NCBI RefSeq assembly: GCF_010725885.1
Contig: NZ_AP022600.1
Coordinates: forward strand, 6,262,001-6,326,000
Length of the DNA: 64,000 nucleotides
Origin: Mycolicibacterium tokaiense
Lineage (GTDB): Bacteria; Actinomycetota; Actinomycetes; Mycobacteriales; Mycobacteriaceae
Direction: 5' to 3'
The position numbers and the translations under genes are program-made. Shown here piece after piece: positions 1 to 8,723 of the stretch (positions are counted from its first letter, which is position 1; each line of letters begins with the position of its first letter). Below the pieces are notes generated by a model. That model ran no database searches and was not told the DNA's origin. It saw only the letters and a list, made by a program, of their open reading frames with translations.

Positions 1-1085
1 ACGGTGGCAACGGCGGCAACGCCGGGTACTTCGGCGGCAGTGGCGGCGACGGCGGTGCCGGTGTCGATGCGGTCTACGACCCGACGACGGGTGCGCTGAT
101 CTCGGCCGCCTCCAACGGCGGCAACGGAGGCAGCGCCGGCCTGTTCACCGGCGACGGCGGCAATGGCGGCGCCGGCGGCGCCGACACGAACGTCAACGCG
201 ACCGGCGATGTCGACGCTGTGGGCGGTGCCGGCGGGCGCGGCGGCAACGGCGCGACCTTCAGCCCGAGCAACGCGGGTGACGGCGGCGCCGGCGGCAGCG
301 CCAGCTCGCTGTTCGGCAATGCCACCGGCGGCAACGGCGGCATCGGTGGCGGCGCGACCATCGGCATCCCCTTCTCGCAAGACGACACCACCACCTACGG
401 CGCGGGCGCCGGCGGTGCCGGCGGTTCGGCCAGCGTGGGCGACGCCACCACCAACACCGGTGCCGCGACCCAGACCGCCACCGGCGGCAACGGCGGCATG
501 GCCGGCAAGGGCACCCTGTCAGGGGGCAGCACTCCGGAGGTCCTGGGACGCGGCGGCGGCAGTGGCGGTTCGGCGACCGCCGGAGGCGACGCCAAGGCTG
601 TCGGCGGTTCCGGTGGCGACGGCGGCGAGCGCCTCATCGGCCGTGGCACCAACGGCGGCAACGGCGGCAAGGCCACCTCGCAGTCCGGCTCGGCGACCGG
701 CGGCGCTGCGGGCAGCGGCGGCGACTCCATCGCCACCGGACTCGGCGGCCGCGGCGGTCGCGGCGGCGCTGCCGAGTCGACCGGCGGCAACACCATCGGT
801 GGCCGTGGCGGCAACGGCGGTAACGGCGGTGCCATCCAGGGCATCGGCGGCCAGGGCATGAGCGGCGGCGCGGCCACCGGCGGCACCTCGCGCGGCGGCA
901 ACGGTGGCACGGGCGGCAGCGGCGGCCTGAACGCCAACGGCGGCAATGGCGGCAGCGGCGGCAGCGCCAACCCGGACGCAGGCAAGGCCGGCACCGGTGG
1001 CAACGGCGGCGCCGGCGGCCAGGGCGGCCTCGGCGGCAGCACCGGCAGCCAGGGCAACGACGGCAGCGACAACGCCAGCCCGTAG
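1..1085 (+). CDS. PGRS-like glycine-rich repeat protein, C-terminal part (5' end outside window)
   Basis: The frame beginning at position 3 is open from the window edge to a TAG at 1083-1085, giving about 360 residues. Almost the whole product consists of GGxGG-type repeats (GGNGG, GGAGG, GGDGG) with short Ser/Thr/Ala-rich breaks, the composition of mycobacterial PGRS proteins. The last 15 residues leave the repeat and become polar (Asn, Asp, Ser), ending NASP. No PE domain can be seen because the N-terminus lies upstream, so it cannot be named PE_PGRS. Fast growers have few true PE_PGRS genes, and a PGRS-like protein without PE is the likelier case. It is probably exported to the cell surface, by analogy only. 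An apparent 232-residue ORF in another frame of the same DNA is a by-product of the repeat. Confidence 0.8.
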   Translation, partial: GGNGGNAGYFGGSGGDGGAGVDAVYDPTTGALISAASNGGNGGSAGLFTGDGGNGGAGGADTNVNATGDVDAVGGAGGRGGNGATFSPSNAGDGGAGGSASSLFGNATGGNGGIGGGATIGIPFSQDDTTTYGAGAGGAGGSASVGDATTNTGAATQTATGGNGGMAGKGTLSGGSTPEVLGRGGGSGGSATAGGDAKAVGGSGGDGGERLIGRGTNGGNGGKATSQSGSATGGAAGSGGDSIATGLGGRGGRGGAAESTGGNTIGGRGGNGGNGGAIQGIGGQGMSGGAATGGTSRGGNGGTGGSGGLNANGGNGGSGGSANPDAGKAGTGGNGGAGGQGGLGGSTGSQGNDGSDNASP

Positions 1086-1161
1086 TCAGTCAGCTCGAGC
1101 AGCAGCCCCGGTTTCCGCGTGGAGCCAGGGCTGCTGCCTCTGCGCTTCTGACGGGTGGCGG

Positions 1162-1605
1162 TCAGCTGACGCCGATGTCCTCGTTCCACAGCTGCGGCTG
1201 GGCGGCGATGAAGTCGGTCATCATGGACACGCAGCGCGGGTCGTCGAGCAGGGTCACCGACACTCCGTGTTCGGCCAACCAATCGTGACCACCGGTGAAG
1301 GTGCGGCTCTCCCCGATCACCACGGCACCGATGTTGAACTGCCGCACCAGGCCGCTGCAGTACCAGCACGGCGACAGCGTGGTCACCATGATTGTCGACC
1401 GGTAGTCGCGCTGGCGTCCGGCCGCGCGGAAGGCGTCGGTCTCGGCATGCACCGACGGGTCGTCCTGCTGCACACGGCGGTTGTGACCACTGCCCAGCAG
1501 CGTCCCGTCAGCGCTGAACAGCGCCGCCCCGATCGGGATCCCGCCCTCGTCCAGACCCTTCCGGGCTTCGGCATAGGCAACGTCGAGCATCTCCGCGGGC
1601 GTCAT
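1162..1605 (-). CDS. Cytosine/nucleoside deaminase-like zinc enzyme
   Basis: This 147-residue protein has the cytidine/deoxycytidylate deaminase zinc signature. It shows HAE at residues 53-55, with H53 as zinc ligand and E55 as proton shuttle, and CWYC at 80-83, with both Cys as ligands. Length and arrangement resemble fungal-type cytosine deaminase and other small tRNA-adenosine/guanine deaminase relatives, so hydrolytic deamination of a free base is the likely reaction; the exact substrate cannot be read. I start at the ATG at 1603-1605 because the 43 residues upstream in the longer ORF resemble no part of the family and would overlap the divergent flavoprotein. It is divergent from the flavodoxin-fold gene starting at 1682, with 76 bases between them. 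Confidence 0.85.
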   Translation of the reverse strand: MTPAEMLDVAYAEARKGLDEGGIPIGAALFSADGTLLGSGHNRRVQQDDPSVHAETDAFRAAGRQRDYRSTIMVTTLSPCWYCSGLVRQFNIGAVVIGESRTFTGGHDWLAEHGVSVTLLDDPRCVSMMTDFIAAQPQLWNEDIGVS

Positions 1606-1681
1606 GGCATACACCGTGGCCTGCCGGTCGCCGCGATGCAACACCAGGAACATTCCACGGTGGCCTGCAGTTGTCCGAAAC

Positions 1682-2323
1682 GTGCGAACCCTGGTGATCA
1701 GCGCAAGCCCGCGAGATGACGGCAACTCCCACACTCTCGCCGCGGCCGCGGTGGCCGGCGCACACGGGGCCGGCCACTCGGTGGATCTGGTTCACCTCGA
1801 CGACTACGTCCACAGCATGCTCGGCAACTGCCGCGAGTGCCGCCGCCCTGATGACGGCACCTGCAGCCTGGACGACCGTTACCAGGAACTCTTACTGGAC
1901 CACGTGCTGCCTGCCGACGGCATCATCTATGCGATGCCGCTGTACTTCTACGGCATGCCCGCCCGGCTCAAGACCGTCTTCGACCGGCTGTTCTGCTACA
2001 CCGCCAACAGCGCGCCGCAACGCGACGACGTGGTGGCCGGGATCATGGACAAACGGGTCGCGGTCCTGATCTCGTGCGAGGAGAACTATGTCGGCGCCAC
2101 CCAGGGCGTCGTCGCGCAGTTCCAAGAGTTGACCCGCTACCTGCGCCAGGACCTGGTGGGTGTGGTGGTGGGCAATGGCAATAGCCGCGGTGAAATCGTC
2201 TGCGATCCAACAGATCCCGTTGACAGGGCCCGCGCCACTGCCGCGCGGCTGTACGACACCAGGGTGACGGACTACCGGTTGGACACGGTGCGCTCCAACC
2301 GCGTGTGGGAGCTACCCGCATAG
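1682..2323 (+). CDS. NAD(P)H-dependent FMN reductase / flavodoxin-fold protein
   Basis: A 213-residue protein whose N-terminus (VRTLVISASPRDDGNSHTL) is the phosphate-binding loop of the flavodoxin-like FMN reductase family: a beta strand, then SxSPRxxGNS. A Cys-rich stretch follows (NCRECRRPDDGTCSLDD), as in iron-sulfur flavoproteins and WrbA-like reductases, then ADGIIYAMPLYFYGMPARLKTVFDR, a typical FMN-ring contact region. It probably reduces a quinone or other small electrophile with bound FMN. I chose GTG at 1682 because the family begins immediately before the first beta strand; an ATG at 1604 would add 26 unrelated residues and overlap the divergent deaminase. It converges on mrx2 with 19 bases between the stops. 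Confidence 0.85.
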   Translation: MRTLVISASPRDDGNSHTLAAAAVAGAHGAGHSVDLVHLDDYVHSMLGNCRECRRPDDGTCSLDDRYQELLLDHVLPADGIIYAMPLYFYGMPARLKTVFDRLFCYTANSAPQRDDVVAGIMDKRVAVLISCEENYVGATQGVVAQFQELTRYLRQDLVGVVVGNGNSRGEIVCDPTDPVDRARATAARLYDTRVTDYRLDTVRSNRVWELPA

Positions 2324-2342
2324 GGGCAGCTCCCGTCGCGCG

Positions 2343-2951
2343 TCAGTCGAATTCGGGGCGCTCGGTGCGGGTGCGCTTGAGTTCCCAGAAGTGCGGATAC
2401 GACGCGAACGTCACCGACGCGTCCCACAGCTTTCCGGCCTCTTCGCCGCGCGGGATACGCGAGATGACAGGACCGAAGAACGCCACGCCGTTGACGTGAA
2501 TTGTGGGGGTACCGACGTCCTCGCCGACGGCATCCATCCCGGCGTGGTGGCTCTTGCGCAGCGCCTCGTCGTACTTGTCGGTGGTGGCGGCCTCGGCCAA
2601 TTCGGCAGGCAGCCCGACCTGCGCCAGCGACTTGGCGATCACGTCGTCGAAATCTTTGTTGTCCTCGTTGTGGATCAGCGTGCCCATCGCGGTGTACAGC
2701 GGGGACAGCACCTCCGAGCCGTGCGCCTGCTCGGCGGCGATCGCCACCCGCACCGGGCCCCAGGCCTTCTTCATCATCTCCTGGTACTCCTCGGGCAGGT
2801 CACGCCCCTCGTTGAGCACCGCCAGGCTCATCACGTGGAATTCGACGTTGATATCGCGGACCTTCTCAACCTCGAGAATCCAACGTGAGGTGATCCAGCA
2901 CCACGGGCACAGCGGATCGAACCAGAATCCAGCAGTATCTTTCCCGGCCAT
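2343..2951 (-). CDS. mrx2: Mycothiol-dependent nitroreductase, DsbA-fold (Rv2466c family)
   Basis: This 202-residue protein has a thioredoxin/DsbA fold with the redox motif CPWC at residues 15-18 and matches the M. tuberculosis Rv2466c protein, as I remember it, over nearly its full length (for example [21 protein letters not shown] and [14 protein letters not shown]). Rv2466c is a mycothiol-dependent reductase (mycoredoxin-2) that protects against oxidative stress and activates the nitro-prodrug TP053. The cis-Pro loop is VGTPTI. In M. tuberculosis the gene belongs to the SigH regulon, and a sequence matching the SigH consensus lies upstream here (2992-3019). The neighbour pepN matches Rv2467, supporting orthology. 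Confidence 0.95.
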   Translation of the reverse strand: MAGKDTAGFWFDPLCPWCWITSRWILEVEKVRDINVEFHVMSLAVLNEGRDLPEEYQEMMKKAWGPVRVAIAAEQAHGSEVLSPLYTAMGTLIHNEDNKDFDDVIAKSLAQVGLPAELAEAATTDKYDEALRKSHHAGMDAVGEDVGTPTIHVNGVAFFGPVISRIPRGEEAGKLWDASVTFASYPHFWELKRTRTERPEFD

Positions 2952-2991
2952 CTCGGCATTCCTCTCGGTGGTCAGACTTCAACTTTCAGCA

Positions 2992-3019
2992 CAACTTGCG
3001 ATGCCGCTGGTGTGTTCCC
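2992..3019 (-). promoter_or_regulatory. SigH/SigR-type promoter for mrx2
   Basis: On the minus strand GGGAACA (3019-3013) is followed after 17 bases by GTT (2995-2993), then TG. This matches the GGAAC/GTT consensus of the thiol-stress sigma factor SigH in mycobacteria and SigR in Streptomyces. The -10 lies about 40 bases upstream of the mrx2 ATG. The assignment rests on consensus and spacing plus the known SigH control of Rv2466c. Confidence 0.75.
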
Positions 3020-3063
3020 GTCCAACACGGACGCATCACATACCGCGCCCATGAAACGCATAG

Positions 3064-3084
3064 GGTTCGAATCTTGACCGAACC
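3064..3084. promoter_or_regulatory. Inverted repeat GGTTCG-N9-CGAACC upstream of the DUF732 gene
   Basis: Perfect 6-base arms at 3064-3069 and 3079-3084 flank a spacer carrying TTGAC, a possible -35 element. The site lies about 80 bases before the DUF732 start and 113 bases upstream of mrx2. It could be an operator for either gene; no cognate regulator is visible nearby. Confidence 0.3.
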
Positions 3085-3165
3085 GTGTTACGGACGTTAC
3101 CCGAGTAGACCACCGTTACCTGCGAGACCAGAGTGCTATCCGATCCACCTCGAGCAGGAGCTCCC

Positions 3166-3582
3166 ATGGCTTATCGCACACCCACCGTCGTCGCACTCTC
3201 CACAGCATTGGCCACCGCCGCCGTCGTGGCCGCCGGTCCTGCCGAAGCAGATCCCAACAACGACTTCTTGAACCTACTGACCAGCGCGGGAATCGCCTAT
3301 GGCAACGCAGGCGACACCACCGACCTGGGCCGCCAGGTGTGCAACATGCTGGTGCAGCCGGGCAAGGACTTCGCGTCGACGGTGGCCGAGGTGCAGAACC
3401 GGGGCGTGAACCCGGACATGGCCTCGTTCTTCGCCGGCATCGCCATCCAGGCGTACTGCCCGCAGTTCCTGGCGTCGGTGGCCGACGGCAGCGTGCTGAA
3501 CCAGCTCAACGGACTCGACGGCCTGACGGGACTCAACGGACTCGTCGGCTCCAGCCTGCTGTCCGGACTCGGCGCCTTCTAG
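3166..3582 (+). CDS. Secreted DUF732 family protein
   Basis: A 138-residue exported protein. The N-terminus is a Sec signal peptide with a hydrophobic Ala/Val-rich core and probable cleavage after AEA, near residue 28. The mature part is a DUF732 domain: LLTSAGIAYGNAGDTTDLGRQVC, a second Cys in the AYCPQFL segment, and the spacing expected for a disulfide. DUF732 proteins are small mycobacterial secreted proteins of unknown function. The tail is unusual, with repeated GLxGL units (LNGLDGLTGLNGLVGSSLLSGLGAF). ATG 3166 is preceded by a good ribosome site (GAGCAGGAG at 3152-3160), which rules out the ATG at 3133. Confidence 0.85.
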   Translation: MAYRTPTVVALSTALATAAVVAAGPAEADPNNDFLNLLTSAGIAYGNAGDTTDLGRQVCNMLVQPGKDFASTVAEVQNRGVNPDMASFFAGIAIQAYCPQFLASVADGSVLNQLNGLDGLTGLNGLVGSSLLSGLGAF

Positions 3583-3599
3583 CACGAGCCCGGCCCTGC

Positions 3600-3622
3600 T
3601 CCCCCTCGCTGCGCTGGGGGGA
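3600..3622 (+). terminator. Weak hairpin after the DUF732 gene
   Basis: Five C (3601-3605) and five G (3616-3620) flank a loop of ten GC-rich bases shortly after the DUF732 stop. There is no U-tract, so termination is only a guess. The motif resembles GC-rich intergenic hairpins common in mycobacteria. Confidence 0.25.
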
Positions 3623-3705
3623 CCGCCACCCCGGCTCCGCCGTCGCCGCATCGGCGACCGGCCTTCTAGCGCACCCTGCCGCCACGGCCATTAGTGTTGG
3701 CGGAC

Positions 3706-6288
3706 GTGGCACTTCCCAACCTGACTCAGGACCAGGCCGCCGAGCGCGCCGCCCTGGTGACCGTCGACAGCTACCGGATCTCGCTGGATCTCACCGACGG
3801 GAGCGCGGCTCCCGGTGAGCGCACCTTCCGGTCGGTGACGACCATCGAGTTCGACGCCCTCGCCGGCTCCGACACCTATGTCGATCTGGCCGCCGACCGC
3901 GTCCGCAGCGCCAGCCTCAACGGCCACGACATCGACGTCTCTGCCTACGACGAGTCCACCGGCATCGCGCTGAGTGGACTCGCCGAACACAACGTGGTGG
4001 TCATCGACGCCGACTGCAGCTACTCCAACACCGGGGAGGGCCTGCACCGCTTCGTCGATCCCGTCGACGGCGAGGTGTATCTCTACTCGCAGTTCGAGAC
4101 CGCCGACGCCAAGCGGATGTTCGCGTGTTTCGATCAGCCCGACCTCAAGGCCGCCTTCGACATCACCGTCACCGCTCCTGCCCACTGGCAGGTGATCTCC
4201 AATGGCGCCACCACGCTGGTCGAAGACTCCGGCGAAGCGAAGGTGCACACCTTCGCCACCACGCCGCGGATGAGCACCTATCTGGTGGCGTTGATCGCCG
4301 GTCCCTACGCACGCTGGGACGACACCTACAGCGACGAGCACGGCGAGATCCCGCTGGGCATCTTCTGCCGCGCCTCGCTGGCCGAGTTCATGGACTCCGA
4401 GCGGTTGTTCACCGAGACCAAGCAGGGATTCGCGTTCTATCACCAGAACTTCGGCACCCCTTACGCATTCGGCAAGTACGACCAGCTGTTCGTACCCGAG
4501 TTCAACGCCGGCGCCATGGAGAACGCGGGCGCGGTGACCTTCCTCGAGGACTACGTGTTCCGCTCCAAGGTCACCCGCGCCTCCTACGAACGCCGCGCCG
4601 AGACGGTGCTGCACGAGATGGCGCACATGTGGTTCGGCGACCTGGTCACCATGCAGTGGTGGGATGACCTATGGCTCAACGAGTCTTTCGCCACCTTCGC
4701 CTCCGTGCTCTGCCAGGCCGAGGCCACCGAGTACACCGAGGCGTGGACCACCTTCGCCAACGTGGAGAAGTCGTGGGCCTACCGCCAGGACCAGCTGCCC
4801 TCGACGCACCCCGTGGCCGCCGACATCCCTGACCTGCACGCCGTCGAGGTCAACTTCGACGGCATCACCTACGCCAAGGGCGCCAGTGTGCTCAAGCAGC
4901 TGGTGGCCTACGTGGGACTGGAGTCGTTCCTGGCGGGACTGCGGGACTACTTCCGCGACCACGCCTTCGCCAACGCCACCTTTGGGGATCTGCTGGGGGC
5001 ACTGGAGAAGTCGTCGGGCCGCGACCTGTCCGGCTGGGGTCGCCAGTGGCTCAAGACCACCGGCTTGAACACCCTGCGCGCGGACTTCGACGTCGACGCC
5101 GACGGCGCATTCACCCGCTTCGCCATCACCCAGGGCGGGGCGGCGCCGGGTGCCGGCGAGACCCGGGTGCACCGGCTGGCCGTCGGCATCTACGACGAGG
5201 ACGCCTCGGGCAAGCTGGTCCGGGTGCACCGCGAAGAGCTCGACATCGAAGGATCGAGCACAGATGTCCCTGCGCTGCAGGGCATTTCACGGGGCAAGCT
5301 GATCCTGGTCAACGATGACGACCTCACCTACTGCTCGCTGCGGCTGGACGCGGAATCGCTGCAGAACGCGCTGAGCCGGATTGCCGACATCGCCGAGCCA
5401 CTGCCCCGCACCCTGGTGTGGTCGGCCGCGTGGGAGATGACCCGCGAGGCCGAACTGAAGGCCCGGGACTTCGTGACGCTGGTGATGAGCGGGCTGCACG
5501 CCGAGACCGAGGTGGGGGTGGCCCAGCGGCTGGTGCTGCAGGCCCAGACCGCCCTGGGCTCGTACGCCGAGCCGGGCTGGGCACAGAGCACCGGCTGGCC
5601 GGCCTTCGCGGACAAGCTGCTTGACCTGGCCCGCGAATCCGAACCGGGCTCGGACCATCAGCTCGCGTTCGTCAACGCGCTGTGCACCTCGGTGCTCTCG
5701 CGCAACCACGTCGCGGTGCTGGCCACCCTGCTGGACAACGAGCCCGCCGCGGTGAATCTGTCCGGGCTGGTGATCGACACCGACCTGCGCTGGCGCATCG
5801 TCACTGCGCTGGCGGCCAGCGGCGACCTGGATGCCGACGGCACCGACAGTCCGTTCATCGACAACGAGGCCGCCACCGATCCCACCGCCGCGGGCCGGCG
5901 AAATGCCGCCGCCGCCAAGGCTGCCCGCCCGCAGACCGCGGTCAAGGAGGCCGCGTGGACCCAGGTGATCGAGGACGACACCTTGGCCAACATCACCGGG
6001 CGCGCCATCATCGGGGGCATCGTCCGTCCCGGTCAGGGCGAGCTGCTGCTGCCGTTCACCGAGCGGTACTTCGAGACCATCTCCGCGATCTGGGAGCGCC
6101 GTTCCAGTGAGGTGGCCCAGACCGTGGTGGTGGGCCTCTACCCGTCCTGGGACATCAGCCAGGCCGCCATCGACGCGGCCGACCGGTTCCTCGGCGGCGA
6201 CGTCCCGCCCGCCTTGCGGCGGCTGGTGCTCGAGGGCCGCGCCGGGGTGGAGCGCGCCCTGCGCGCCCGCACCTTCGACGCCGGGTAG
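3706..6288 (+). CDS. pepN: Aminopeptidase N, M1 zinc metallopeptidase
   Basis: An 860-residue cytosolic aminopeptidase that removes N-terminal residues from peptides. The substrate-anchoring GAMEN motif is at residues 269-273 and the zinc motif HEMAH at 303-307, with the third ligand Glu 326 in WLNESFA, giving the canonical HExxH-18-E spacing. The C-terminal half is the helical ERAP1-like domain of actinobacterial PepN, and the length fits Rv2467. GTG 3706 is preferred because orthologues begin ALPNLTxDQA; a GTG at 3694 is also in frame. It stands alone on the plus strand between the DUF732 gene and the convergent SDR gene. Confidence 0.96.
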   Translation: MALPNLTQDQAAERAALVTVDSYRISLDLTDGSAAPGERTFRSVTTIEFDALAGSDTYVDLAADRVRSASLNGHDIDVSAYDESTGIALSGLAEHNVVVIDADCSYSNTGEGLHRFVDPVDGEVYLYSQFETADAKRMFACFDQPDLKAAFDITVTAPAHWQVISNGATTLVEDSGEAKVHTFATTPRMSTYLVALIAGPYARWDDTYSDEHGEIPLGIFCRASLAEFMDSERLFTETKQGFAFYHQNFGTPYAFGKYDQLFVPEFNAGAMENAGAVTFLEDYVFRSKVTRASYERRAETVLHEMAHMWFGDLVTMQWWDDLWLNESFATFASVLCQAEATEYTEAWTTFANVEKSWAYRQDQLPSTHPVAADIPDLHAVEVNFDGITYAKGASVLKQLVAYVGLESFLAGLRDYFRDHAFANATFGDLLGALEKSSGRDLSGWGRQWLKTTGLNTLRADFDVDADGAFTRFAITQGGAAPGAGETRVHRLAVGIYDEDASGKLVRVHREELDIEGSSTDVPALQGISRGKLILVNDDDLTYCSLRLDAESLQNALSRIADIAEPLPRTLVWSAAWEMTREAELKARDFVTLVMSGLHAETEVGVAQRLVLQAQTALGSYAEPGWAQSTGWPAFADKLLDLARESEPGSDHQLAFVNALCTSVLSRNHVAVLATLLDNEPAAVNLSGLVIDTDLRWRIVTALAASGDLDADGTDSPFIDNEAATDPTAAGRRNAAAAKAARPQTAVKEAAWTQVIEDDTLANITGRAIIGGIVRPGQGELLLPFTERYFETISAIWERRSSEVAQTVVVGLYPSWDISQAAIDAADRFLGGDVPPALRRLVLEGRAGVERALRARTFDAG

Positions 6289-6292
6289 CGGC

Positions 6293-7219
6293 TCAGGCCG
6301 TGGCGAACTGCACGCCCACCAGTGTCTCGGAGATGTCCCACAGGCGCTTCGCCTCCGCGGCGTCGCGGGCCGGGCGGTACACCTCCTGCTCGGCGGGCGG
6401 GCCGGACAGGTGTTGGAACCTACTGGGACCGTAGAACTTCCCGCCGGAGGCGGCCGGGCTGGTGGCGGCGTACAGCGCAGGCAGCAGCCCGACGTCGACG
6501 GTGTTGAGTACGCCCAGTCGGGACATGGCCCTGATCACCCGGACACTGACGGTGTCACTGGAGCGGCCCATGCCCGGCTGGGCGGCCAGCAGGTTGGTGG
6601 GCGTGACGCCGGGATGGGAACCGTTGCTGGTGATGCCCCAGCCGGCGGCCGCGCTGCGGCGGTCCAGCTCCAGCGCGAACATGAGGTTGGCGATCTTGGA
6701 CTGGCTGTAGGCCTTGCCACTCGACCAGGACTTCTCGAAGTTCAGGTCATCCCAGTTGATCGCGCCGCTGCGGGCCGAGATGCTCGACTGCGTGGTGACC
6801 CGCGCCCGCCCCTGCGTCAGCAGCGGCAACAAGCGGGCGGTCAACGCGAAATGGCCCAGATGATTGGTGCCCCACTGCAATTCGAACCCGTCGGCGGTGC
6901 TCTGCCGCTTCGGTGGATTCATCACGCCGGCATTGTTGATCAGCAGATGGATCGGCCGGCCCTCGGCGGCCAGCTCACCGGCAAGATCGGCCACCGACTG
7001 CAGCGCAGACAGGTCCAGTCGCCGGGTGCTCACCACGGCGGCGGGCACCCGGCCCCGGATGGTCTCGACGGCGGCAGCGCCCTTGTCGGGATTGCGCACC
7101 GGCAGGATCACCTCGGCGCCCGCGGCTGCGAGGCGGCCCGCCAGGCCGAGGCCGATCCCGTCACTGCCTCCGGTCACCACCGCCAGCTTGCCGCTCAGAT
7201 CCGGCACGTCGAATGTCAT
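6293..7219 (-). CDS. Short-chain dehydrogenase (retinol dehydrogenase-like)
   Basis: A 308-residue classical SDR. It has the Rossmann motif TGGSDGIG at residues 16-23, the structural motif NNAG near 95, and the active-site pair YxxxK in AYSQSK near 170, with a Ser-rich strand (QSSIS) before it providing the catalytic Ser. The length and the [12 protein letters not shown] segment fit the retinol dehydrogenase-like group of actinobacterial SDRs; the physiological substrate is unknown. An AGGAG-type ribosome site lies just upstream of the ATG. The gene lies 69 bases downstream of an MmyB-type regulator on the same strand, suggesting a regulator/target pair. Neither gene belongs to the conserved Rv2467-Rv2468c order, so the pair looks inserted. 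Confidence 0.88.
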   Translation of the reverse strand: MTFDVPDLSGKLAVVTGGSDGIGLGLAGRLAAAGAEVILPVRNPDKGAAAVETIRGRVPAAVVSTRRLDLSALQSVADLAGELAAEGRPIHLLINNAGVMNPPKRQSTADGFELQWGTNHLGHFALTARLLPLLTQGRARVTTQSSISARSGAINWDDLNFEKSWSSGKAYSQSKIANLMFALELDRRSAAAGWGITSNGSHPGVTPTNLLAAQPGMGRSSDTVSVRVIRAMSRLGVLNTVDVGLLPALYAATSPAASGGKFYGPSRFQHLSGPPAEQEVYRPARDAAEAKRLWDISETLVGVQFATA

Positions 7220-7288
7220 GCAAACTCTCCTCGGTCATCGGTCGTGAAACGCTCTACGACCACGGTCCCCGATGACCGGCACCCGGAT

Positions 7289-8173
7289 TCAGAGTCGAGC
7301 TGTCCACTGATCGGCGGTCCCTGCCTGCACCCGCTCGTCACGCAGATAGGCCTGCGGATCGGCACCCAGAGCGGCGAGTTTGGCGTAGCTGGGAGTGCCC
7401 GGCTCGGCGGTGAACACCAGCAGGGTGTGCAGCAGCGCCGGGTCGTGCAGGACCTGGCACTGCACGTCGAGCACCCCCAGGACGGGGTGGGCGATGCGCT
7501 TGTGGAGATCGTTGTGCGCAGAGACGTCGTGCAGCTTCCACAGCTCGGCGAACTCCGCGCTGCGCCGCAGCAGGTCGTCGACGATCTGCGCCGACCGCGA
7601 TCCGGGCCCGTCGCGCACGTAGGCCACCCGGGTCCCCGCCACCCAGGTGCGCGAGATGTGTGGATGGTCGGCCTCCGGGTAGACCTCGCGCGCGCCCGGG
7701 TGGGTGAACCAGCGGTAGACCACACTCCGGGCGAAGCCCTCGTAGCGCGTCTCATCGCCCAGCAGTGCCCGCGCGGCCGGCGTCTGCACCAGGGTCTCCC
7801 CCAGCGCCGACATCACCTGGGCCGGGGTGTCCTGCAACCTCTCCAGGATCCGCATGGTGGCCAGGCTGACCTGTTCGGACGCCGGACGACGGGCGGGGGC
7901 GTTGTGGCCGGCCAGCCGGAACAAGTGATCGCGCTCGTCGAGGTTGAGCCGCAGCGCCCGGGCCAGCGACGCCAACACCTCGGCCGACGGCTGCGGGCCG
8001 CGCTGCTGCTCCATGCGGGTGTAGTAGTCGGTCGAGATCACCGCCAGGGCAGCCACCTCTTCGCGCCGCAGTCCCGCGGTGCGCCGCCGCGGGCCGGTGG
8101 GCAACCCGACATCGGCCGGCGTCAGCGCCTCACGGCGGGTGCGCAGGAAGTCAGCCAGTTGACCTTGGTCCAT
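7289..8173 (-). CDS. XRE-family transcriptional regulator with MmyB-like ligand domain
   Basis: A 294-residue regulator. Residues of about 3-80 form a helix-turn-helix of the XRE type (FLRTRREALTPADVGLPTGPRRRTAGLRREEVAALAVIS), with the actinobacterial signature GLRREEVA..STDYYTRMEQQRG. The rest is the PAS-like MmyB ligand-binding domain (LLGDETRYEGFARSVVYRWFT, then HPVLGVLDVQCQVL), which binds fatty acids in characterised members. Members usually control one neighbouring oxidoreductase, and the SDR gene downstream fits. I use ATG 8173; a GTG at 8179 is the alternative. Confidence 0.88.
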   Translation of the reverse strand: MDQGQLADFLRTRREALTPADVGLPTGPRRRTAGLRREEVAALAVISTDYYTRMEQQRGPQPSAEVLASLARALRLNLDERDHLFRLAGHNAPARRPASEQVSLATMRILERLQDTPAQVMSALGETLVQTPAARALLGDETRYEGFARSVVYRWFTHPGAREVYPEADHPHISRTWVAGTRVAYVRDGPGSRSAQIVDDLLRRSAEFAELWKLHDVSAHNDLHKRIAHPVLGVLDVQCQVLHDPALLHTLLVFTAEPGTPSYAKLAALGADPQAYLRDERVQAGTADQWTARL

Positions 8174-8231
8174 GACCACAGTGTCCCAGGCTCACAGCGG
8201 CCTGCCAGGGATCAGCAGACCCCCGATAACG

Positions 8232-8723
8232 TCAGGGCCTGGCGATGCCTGCCGACATCACCCGCACGGCGCTGACCAGACCGTCGATCAGGTTGCCTTC
8301 CTTGAAGGCCGAGGTGGCTGCGGCCACTCCGAGGGGCGCGGCCGACTCGGCACCGCGGCCCTGCAGACCAGACCCGTAGACGATCTCGATGACCTTCTGG
8401 TTCGGCGACACCGCGATCAGCACGGCCTCGTCCGGCGTGGGCACCTTGGCCAGGAGCGCGCGTGCCGCGGCGGCGCTGGGGGCGCCCAGGTCGCCGATGT
8501 AGACCGCAAAGCGCGCCTTGGCAGCTCGTGAGCCCCACTTCAGCGCCTCGTCGAGTTCCACCCGCTCCTTGATGGAGAACGGGTAGGTCTCCGACAACTC
8601 GCCGGGCTCGGTGACCCCGGAGAGCCGACCGCTGTAGGTCATGGCCCAGCCGTAGGGCAGCTTCTCCGATTCCCGCTTCAGGACCTCGGTGGTGGGTTCA
8701 CTACCACTTGCCACTTGCGCCAC
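8232..8723 (-). CDS. DUF5130 (TPM-like) protein, Rv2468c family; possible respiratory supercomplex factor
   Basis: A 163-residue protein that fits the Rv2468c/DUF5130 family in size and position. It has a TPM-like fold with strands such as ARFAVYIGD and [21 protein letters not shown]. From memory, the M. smegmatis neighbour of CtaJ has been found associated with the III2IV2 respiratory supercomplex; I infer the same for this protein, and a soluble or peripheral location is likely. The GTG start at 8723 has a GGGAGGTG ribosome site and lies inside the 3' end of ctaJ (23-base overlap), so the two are translationally coupled. Confidence 0.8.
   Translation of the reverse strand: MAQVASGSEPTTEVLKRESEKLPYGWAMTYSGRLSGVTEPGELSETYPFSIKERVELDEALKWGSRAAKARFAVYIGDLGAPSAAAARALLAKVPTPDEAVLIAVSPNQKVIEIVYGSGLQGRGAESAAPLGVAAATSAFKEGNLIDGLVSAVRVMSAGIARP

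Noticed and set aside
163..861. 232-residue ORF in another frame of the PGRS repeat
   Set aside because: It is a frame shadow of the GC-rich repeat; only the glycine-rich frame is continuous and compositionally sensible.
3087..3119. Three GTTAC words before the DUF732 gene
   Set aside because: They are short, irregularly spaced (9 and 19 bases apart) and expected by chance; no dyad or regulator supports them.
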